A stretch of DNA of 8,138 nt from Rhodoferax sp. (GTDB taxonomy: Bacteria; Pseudomonadota; Gammaproteobacteria; Burkholderiales; Burkholderiaceae_C): assembly GCA_029865675.1 (NCBI GenBank), contig JARXAU010000192.1:1-8138 (forward strand), in the 5' to 3' direction. The notes beneath the pieces are model-generated. The model was not told where the DNA came from. It ran no database searches and worked only from the letters and a program-made list of their open reading frames with translations. The stretch's first letter is position 1. Each line of letters begins with the position of its first letter. Positions 4,065 to 8,138 of the stretch are shown piece by piece. Position numbers and translations under genes: made by a program.

Positions 4065-6509
4065 TTAGTGCTTGACGGCGCCATGCACCGCCTCGACACC
4101 GTCAACCGGCGCAGCGACCACCACGGGCAAAGAGGCCTCCTCCGGCAAGGCCACCGGTTGGGAGACGAGTGCGTACTCCAACACTTGGTCAATCCAGCGC
4201 ACGGGGATGATCTCTAGGCCCTTTTTGACGTTGTCGGGAATCTCCTGCAGGTCCTTAGCGTTGGACTCGGGGATCAAGACGGTTTTAATTCCTCCTCGCA
4301 GCGCCGCTAACAACTTTTCTTTCAACCCGCCGATTTCAGTGATTTCACCGCGCAACGTGATCTCACCGGTCATGGCTACATCACCGCGTACAGCAATGCC
4401 CGTCAGCGCGGAAACAAATGCTGTAGCCATGGCAGCCCCTGCACTCGGTCCATCCTTGGGGGTAGCACCGTCGGGGACATGGATATGGATATCGCGTTTT
4501 TCAAAAAGTTCGTCCTTTATTCCCAATCGCCGGGCCCGACTGCGAACGACGGTCCGCGCAGCCTCCACTGACTCCTTCATCACATCGCCCAGCGAGCCAG
4601 TGCGCGTAATGTTGCCCTTTCCGGGTATGAGAGCGGCCTCAATGGTGAGCAAATCACCACCCACTTCGGTCCATGCCAGGCCCACCACCTGACCGACTTG
4701 GTTTTGCTCTTCGGCTCTACCGAAACTAAATTTCTGCACGCCCAGGTAGTCGTTTAGGTTGTCTGCGTCCACTTTCACCTGTGGCAGCAGCTTTTTGAGC
4801 AACAAACCCTTAACGACCTTGCGGCAGATCTTGGAGAGTTCGCGCTCGAGCGAGCGAACACCTGCCTCGCGCGTGTAGTACCGCACAATGTCTCGCACGG
4901 CTGCTTCCGAAACCAAAAGCTCTGACTCCTTGACGCCGTTGTTTTTTAACTGCTTGGGCAAGAGGTAGGTGAGGGCAATGTTGACCTTCTCTTCCTCGGT
5001 GTAGCCGGACAGGCGAATCACCTCCATGCGGTCCAACAGCGCCGGGGGAATCTTCATCGAATTAGAGGTGGCGACAAACATCACATCGCTAAGGTCGTAA
5101 TCGACCTCAACGTAGTGGTCGCCGAACTTATGGTTTTGCTCGGGATCCAAGACCTCAAGCAGCGCGCTGCTGGGGTCACCACGGAAATCAGTGCCGAGTT
5201 TGTCGATCTCATCCAGCAAAAAAAGCGGGTTTCGGGTCCCGACTTTAGACAAACTTTGCAGGACTTTCCCCGGCATTGCACCAATATAGGTGCGGCGGTG
5301 ACCACGAATTTCTGCTTCGTCGCGCATACCGCCCAAAGCCATGCGTACGTACTTCCGTCCGGTAGCCTTTGCAATGGACTGGCCCAGGGACGTTTTTCCC
5401 ACACCCGGTGGGCCGACAAGGCACAAGATTGGTGCCTTGACCTTGTCGACCCGCTGCTGAACCGCGAGATATTCCAAAATCCGGTCCTTGACCTTGTCCA
5501 GGCCGTAGTGATCTTGGTTGAGAACATCTTCCGCAAAACCCAGGTCATGTTTAATTTTTGTCTTCGTGGTCCATGGCAGGCCGATGAGCACGTCGAGGTA
5601 GTTGCGCACAACAGTGGCCTCCGCCGACATGGGAGACATCAGCTTGAGCTTCTTAAGCTCCCCCTCGGCCTTTTTCAGTGCCTCCTTGGGCATTTTGGCC
5701 GCATTAATCTTCTTCTCGATCTCTTCAATATCCGCACCGTCCTCGCCATCGCCAAGCTCTTTTTGGATCGCTTTAACCTGCTCATTGAGATAAAAGTCGC
5801 GCTGGTTCTTTTCCATCTGACGCTTCACACGACCGCGAATTTTTTTGTCAACATTCAGAATGTCAACTTCACGCTCAATTTGTTCAAAAAGGTTTTCTAG
5901 GCGCGCCTTCACGCCCGAGAGATCCAATACGGCCTGCTTGTTCTCTAGCTTCAGTGGCAAGTGGGCCGCAATCGTGTCCGCCAAGCGCCCCGCATCGTCG
6001 ATGCTGGCGATGGACGTAAGAATCTCAGCAGGAATCTTCTTGTTCAATTTGACGTACTGGTCAAATTGCTGCATCACTGCACGACGGAGTGCTTCAACTT
6101 CACTGCCTTTGTCTTTCTCGTCCTCGACGCCCAGAACCTCTTCAAAGGCTACAGGGGTCACCATCGCCGTGAAATGGCTGTCGGCGTCGTCAATTTTCTC
6201 CACCGTTGCGCGCTGATGTCCCTCGACCAGGACCTTCACCGTGCCGTCGGGCAACTTCAGCATCTGCAAAATGGTGGAAACGCACCCAACGCCGAACATG
6301 TCAGTAACCAAAGGCTCGTCTTTAGCGGCTGTTTTCTGCGCCACCAACATGATGCGACGGTCGGTCTCCATCGCCACCTCTAAAGCTTTGATACTTTTGG
6401 GTCTACCAACAAACAGCGGTATCACCATGTGCGGAAACACCACCACGTCGCGCAAAGGCAACATGGGCAGTTCGATGGGACTGGCAGGTAAAAGCGAGTG
6501 ACCGGACAT
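4065..6509 (-). CDS. lon: ATP-dependent protease Lon (endopeptidase La)
   Basis: Cytoplasmic homohexameric AAA+ serine protease that unfolds and degrades misfolded and short-lived regulatory proteins. 814 residues, slightly longer than the 784 of E. coli. Order of domains: N-terminal substrate-binding domain with ELPMLPLRDVVVFPHMVIPLFVGR (about 13-36), a coiled-coil region (about 200-300), AAA+ domain with Walker A GPPGVGKT (366-373) and Walker B LFLLDEIDK (429-437), then the protease domain with catalytic Ser689 in DGPSAG and Lys732 in GGLKEK; their spacing of 43 equals that of E. coli Ser679/Lys722. The last 30 or so residues are a Val/Ala-rich tail of no evident function. I chose ATG at 6507-6509 (MSGHSLLP) over an in-frame TTG four codons upstream because TGAGG (6516-6520) sits six bases before it, and that TTG lies within this site. 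It lies 127 bases after clpX, the conserved clpP-clpX-lon order. The leader contains a hairpin over the ribosome-binding site. Confidence 0.98.
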   Translation of the reverse strand: MSGHSLLPASPIELPMLPLRDVVVFPHMVIPLFVGRPKSIKALEVAMETDRRIMLVAQKTAAKDEPLVTDMFGVGCVSTILQMLKLPDGTVKVLVEGHQRATVEKIDDADSHFTAMVTPVAFEEVLGVEDEKDKGSEVEALRRAVMQQFDQYVKLNKKIPAEILTSIASIDDAGRLADTIAAHLPLKLENKQAVLDLSGVKARLENLFEQIEREVDILNVDKKIRGRVKRQMEKNQRDFYLNEQVKAIQKELGDGEDGADIEEIEKKINAAKMPKEALKKAEGELKKLKLMSPMSAEATVVRNYLDVLIGLPWTTKTKIKHDLGFAEDVLNQDHYGLDKVKDRILEYLAVQQRVDKVKAPILCLVGPPGVGKTSLGQSIAKATGRKYVRMALGGMRDEAEIRGHRRTYIGAMPGKVLQSLSKVGTRNPLFLLDEIDKLGTDFRGDPSSALLEVLDPEQNHKFGDHYVEVDYDLSDVMFVATSNSMKIPPALLDRMEVIRLSGYTEEEKVNIALTYLLPKQLKNNGVKESELLVSEAAVRDIVRYYTREAGVRSLERELSKICRKVVKGLLLKKLLPQVKVDADNLNDYLGVQKFSFGRAEEQNQVGQVVGLAWTEVGGDLLTIEAALIPGKGNITRTGSLGDVMKESVEAARTVVRSRARRLGIKDELFEKRDIHIHVPDGATPKDGPSAGAAMATAFVSALTGIAVRGDVAMTGEITLRGEITEIGGLKEKLLAALRGGIKTVLIPESNAKDLQEIPDNVKKGLEIIPVRWIDQVLEYALVSQPVALPEEASLPVVVAAPVDGVEAVHGAVKH

Positions 6510-6510
6510 A

Positions 6511-6548
6511 TAAAACCTCAAGTATTTGTTCGAGATGGACAGGTTTTA
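6511..6548 (-). promoter_or_regulatory. Inverted repeat sequestering the lon ribosome-binding site
   Basis: On the minus strand TAAAACCT (6541-6548) and AGGTTTTA (6511-6518) are perfectly complementary, separated by 22 bases. The downstream arm contains the last three bases of the Shine-Dalgarno TGAGG and ends one base before the ATG. In the mRNA this would hide the ribosome-binding site under an A-U-rich stem. A competing fold, CTC-G-AA with TTGAG, would also cover it. It may be an RNA thermometer or another translational switch. Confidence 0.45.
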
Positions 6549-6595
6549 ACAAAATTCGCGCGAGAGAGGGCGGAAACATCGCCGCAAGCCACGAT

Positions 6596-6626
6596 AGATC
6601 AGGGCCAGAACGCGCTTGCCGTCAAG
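6596..6626 (-). promoter_or_regulatory. Possible heat-shock (sigma-32-like) promoter of lon
   Basis: On the minus strand CTTGACG (6620-6626) and CCCTGATCT (6596-6604), 15 bases apart, loosely resemble the heat-shock consensus CTTGAAA / CCCCATnT. The site lies 87 bases or more upstream of the lon ATG. The -35 also falls in a small dyad TTGCC-TTGAC-GGCAA just after the clpX stop, which is an alternative explanation. Confidence 0.25.
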
Positions 6627-6636
6627 GCAACACGGC

Positions 6637-7902
6637 TCAGGCCTTTTTCGCAAGCTCTCGGTATACGAGTAGCGGTGGGTGATGGTCGTCGATCGTGGAC
6701 GCGTCAACGACCACCTTCACGACATCGGTGCTGTCAGGCAACTGGTACATGGTGTCAATCAGCGACTGCTCCAAGATGGAGCGCAACCCCCGGGCACCCG
6801 TTTTTCTGGCGAGCGCCCGCTTGGCGATGGCCCGCAGTGCATCGGGACGGATGTCAAGCTCAGCGCCTTCGAGTGCAATCAATTTGGCATATTGCTTGAC
6901 CAGCGCGTTCTTCGGCTCCGTGAGGATTTGCACCATGGCGTCCTCGGTGAGTTCGGCCAATGTCGCAACCACTGGCATGCGGCCCACCAGCTCTGGAATC
7001 AGGCCAAACTTGATCAGGTCCTCGGGCTCGACGTCCTTGAAAACTTCAGTAAGGCTGCGCTGAGCCTTGCTCATGACAGTGGCACCAAACCCAATTCCGG
7101 ACGACTGGGTGCGGCTCTCGATCACTTTTTCAAGCCCCGCAAATGCGCCACCACAGATAAATAGGATGTTGGTGGTGTCGATCTGAACAAAATCCTGGTT
7201 AGGGTGCTTGCGCCCGCCCTGAGGTGGCACGCTGGCCATCGTGCCTTCAATAAGTTTGAGAAGCGCCTGCTGGACGCCCTCGCCGGAAACATCGCGAGTA
7301 ATCGAGGGGTTGTCGGACTTGCGCGATATCTTGTCGATTTCATCAATGTAGACAATGCCGCGTTGGGCGCGATCCACCTCGTAATTGCAACTTTGCAGTA
7401 GCTTAAGGACGATGTTCTCAACGTCCTCTCCCACGTATCCAGCTTCTGTCAATGTGGTGGCATCCGCCATAACGAAAGGCACATCGAGCATACGGGCCAG
7501 CGTTTGTGCGAGCAAAGTCTTGCCAGAACCGGTGGGACCAATCAGCAAAATGTTACTTTTAGACAATTCAACATCGTCTTTTTTGGCTTTTTCTTGGTGG
7601 CGCAGGCGCTTGTAATGGTTGTACACCGCCACAGCCAGCGTGCGTTTAGCGGGCTCTTGCCCAATCACATAGTTGTCCAAATTGGACTTGATTTCGGACG
7701 GCGTAGGCAAGTTACTACGGCCCTCTGCGTCCCCTGTGATTGCCGGGACTTCGTCGCGGATGATTTCGTTGCACAAGTCGATGCACTCGTCGCAAACAAA
7801 AACAGACGGTCCGGCAATGAGTTTTTTAACTTCATGCTGGCTCTTGCCGCAAAACGAGCAATACAGATTTTTTTCGCTCGACGCGCCTTTTTTCTCGGCC
7901 AT
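6637..7902 (-). CDS. clpX: ATP-dependent Clp protease ATP-binding subunit ClpX
   Basis: AAA+ unfoldase that recognises tagged substrates, pulls them through its hexameric pore and feeds them to ClpP; it also acts alone as a remodelling chaperone. 421 residues, near the family norm. Zinc-binding domain with Cys15, Cys18, Cys37 and Cys40; Walker A GPTGSGKT (122-129); pore loop GYVGED (155-160); Walker B IVYIDEIDK (183-191); RKH loop (231-233); the ClpP-docking IGF tripeptide (270-272); arginine finger Arg308 in GRMP; sensor 2 Arg371 in GARGLR. All key residues are present, so it should be active. ATG at 7900-7902 gives MAEKKGASSEKN; AAAAGG lies about ten bases upstream, a moderate ribosome-binding site. 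clpP ends 101 bases upstream with a terminator hairpin between, and lon follows 127 bases downstream. Confidence 0.99.
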   Translation of the reverse strand: MAEKKGASSEKNLYCSFCGKSQHEVKKLIAGPSVFVCDECIDLCNEIIRDEVPAITGDAEGRSNLPTPSEIKSNLDNYVIGQEPAKRTLAVAVYNHYKRLRHQEKAKKDDVELSKSNILLIGPTGSGKTLLAQTLARMLDVPFVMADATTLTEAGYVGEDVENIVLKLLQSCNYEVDRAQRGIVYIDEIDKISRKSDNPSITRDVSGEGVQQALLKLIEGTMASVPPQGGRKHPNQDFVQIDTTNILFICGGAFAGLEKVIESRTQSSGIGFGATVMSKAQRSLTEVFKDVEPEDLIKFGLIPELVGRMPVVATLAELTEDAMVQILTEPKNALVKQYAKLIALEGAELDIRPDALRAIAKRALARKTGARGLRSILEQSLIDTMYQLPDSTDVVKVVVDASTIDDHHPPLLVYRELAKKA

Positions 7903-7925
7903 GGGACAAGTGCCTTTTCGGTATC

Positions 7926-7942
7926 AAACCAATGTAAACCAA
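7926..7942 (-). repeat. Two TTGGTTT copies ten bases apart in the clpX leader
   Basis: On the minus strand TTGGTTT occurs twice (7936-7942 and 7926-7932), so the starts are about one helical turn apart. They lie between the clpP/clpX terminator and the clpX start. This could be a regulator site or part of a promoter; with such short units it may be chance. Confidence 0.25.
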
Positions 7943-7944
7943 CT

Positions 7945-7978
7945 AAAAACGGTGTCCCTCCCTTGGAAAGACACCGTT
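7945..7978 (-). terminator. Strong intrinsic terminator between clpP and clpX
   Basis: AACGGTGTC (7948-7956) and GACACCGTT (7970-7978) form a perfect 9-bp stem with a 13-base loop. On the minus strand the 3' arm runs into TTTTTAG, giving a proper T-tract. It starts 26 bases after the clpP stop, so most clpP transcripts should end here, leaving clpX dependent on readthrough or its own promoter. Confidence 0.8.
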
Positions 7979-8003
7979 GGCTTGTGAGGCTTTACGCCAT
8001 CTT

Positions 8004-8138
8004 TTACGGCCGTTTGGAAATGACCTGGTCAACGAGACCATAGTCTTTGGCCTCGTCGGCTGACAAGTAATAGTCTCGTTCCGTGTCACGCTCGATTTTG
8101 TCGAGCGGCTGGCCGGTGCGATAAGCCAAGATTTTGTT
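8004..8138 (-). CDS. clpP: ATP-dependent Clp protease proteolytic subunit ClpP, C-terminal 44 residues only
   Basis: The tail of the ClpP serine protease, whose double-heptamer barrel degrades chains delivered by ClpX or ClpA. Only the last 44 codons and TAA (8004-8006) are in the window; the rest lies beyond the right edge. The fragment contains TGQPLDKIERDTERDYYLSA and ends YGLVDQVISKRP. The Asp of TERD (fragment residue 22) matches catalytic Asp171 of E. coli ClpP: both have 22 residues after it. Catalytic Ser and His are outside the window. It is first of the clpP-clpX-lon cluster, and a terminator hairpin follows its stop. Confidence 0.97.
   Translation of the reverse strand, partial: NKILAYRTGQPLDKIERDTERDYYLSADEAKDYGLVDQVISKRP

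Noticed and set aside
5115..5900. 261-codon open frame on the plus strand opposite lon
   Set aside because: It runs antisense through conserved lon codons; its composition and lack of recognisable motifs mark it as a shadow of the real gene.
6510..6521. lon starting at the in-frame TTG at 6519-6521
   Set aside because: That codon lies within the TGAGG ribosome-binding site that is well placed for the ATG at 6507-6509.

Overview
The window looks like ordinary chromosome from a betaproteobacterium of the order Burkholderiales, most likely family Comamonadaceae (a Rhodoferax- or Polaromonas-like organism). The reasons are the protein sequences as I remember their relatives, the moderate-to-high GC with GC-rich codon ends in the housekeeping genes, and the gene order. 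This is inference from reading; no search was run. Nearly everything from position 1305 to the right end lies on the minus strand. Only the acyl-CoA dehydrogenase gene at the left edge is on the plus strand.

Layout, left to right. At 1-1209 is an acyl-CoA dehydrogenase of the ACAD10/11-like branch, missing about the first 20 residues at the window edge. It converges on a 210-residue conserved protein of unknown function (1305-1937, minus), with two dyads between them. A 399-base stretch without a convincing gene follows (1938-2336). It holds a short open stretch with no start codon that may be a gene remnant. Then comes a secreted Sel1-repeat protein with seven 36-residue repeats (2337-3359, minus). 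The last codons of this gene are repeated almost perfectly just upstream of its own start codon, which suggests that a tandem paralogue once stood there.

The tRNA block (3608-3985, minus) reads tRNA-Gly(GCC), tRNA-Cys(GCA), tRNA-Leu(UAA) in transcription order, the same order as glyW-cysT-leuZ of Escherichia coli. A promoter-like TACAAT box lies before tRNA-Gly and two terminator-like hairpins follow tRNA-Leu. A textbook intrinsic terminator also sits inside the cluster, between tRNA-Gly and tRNA-Cys.

The right half is the protein-quality-control cluster clpP-clpX-lon, transcribed right to left: the last 44 codons of clpP (8004-8138), complete clpX (6637-7902) and complete lon (4065-6509). 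ClpX unfolds tagged or damaged proteins and feeds them to the ClpP barrel; Lon is the self-contained AAA+ protease for misfolded and regulatory proteins. A strong terminator hairpin separates clpP from clpX. The lon ribosome-binding site lies in one arm of a perfect 8-bp inverted repeat, which could act as a heat-responsive RNA switch.

I see no mobile element, CRISPR array, toxin-antitoxin or defence system. The best candidates for new biology are regulatory: the lon leader hairpin, the terminator inside the tRNA cluster, the clpP/clpX terminator, and the trace of a lost Sel1 paralogue.
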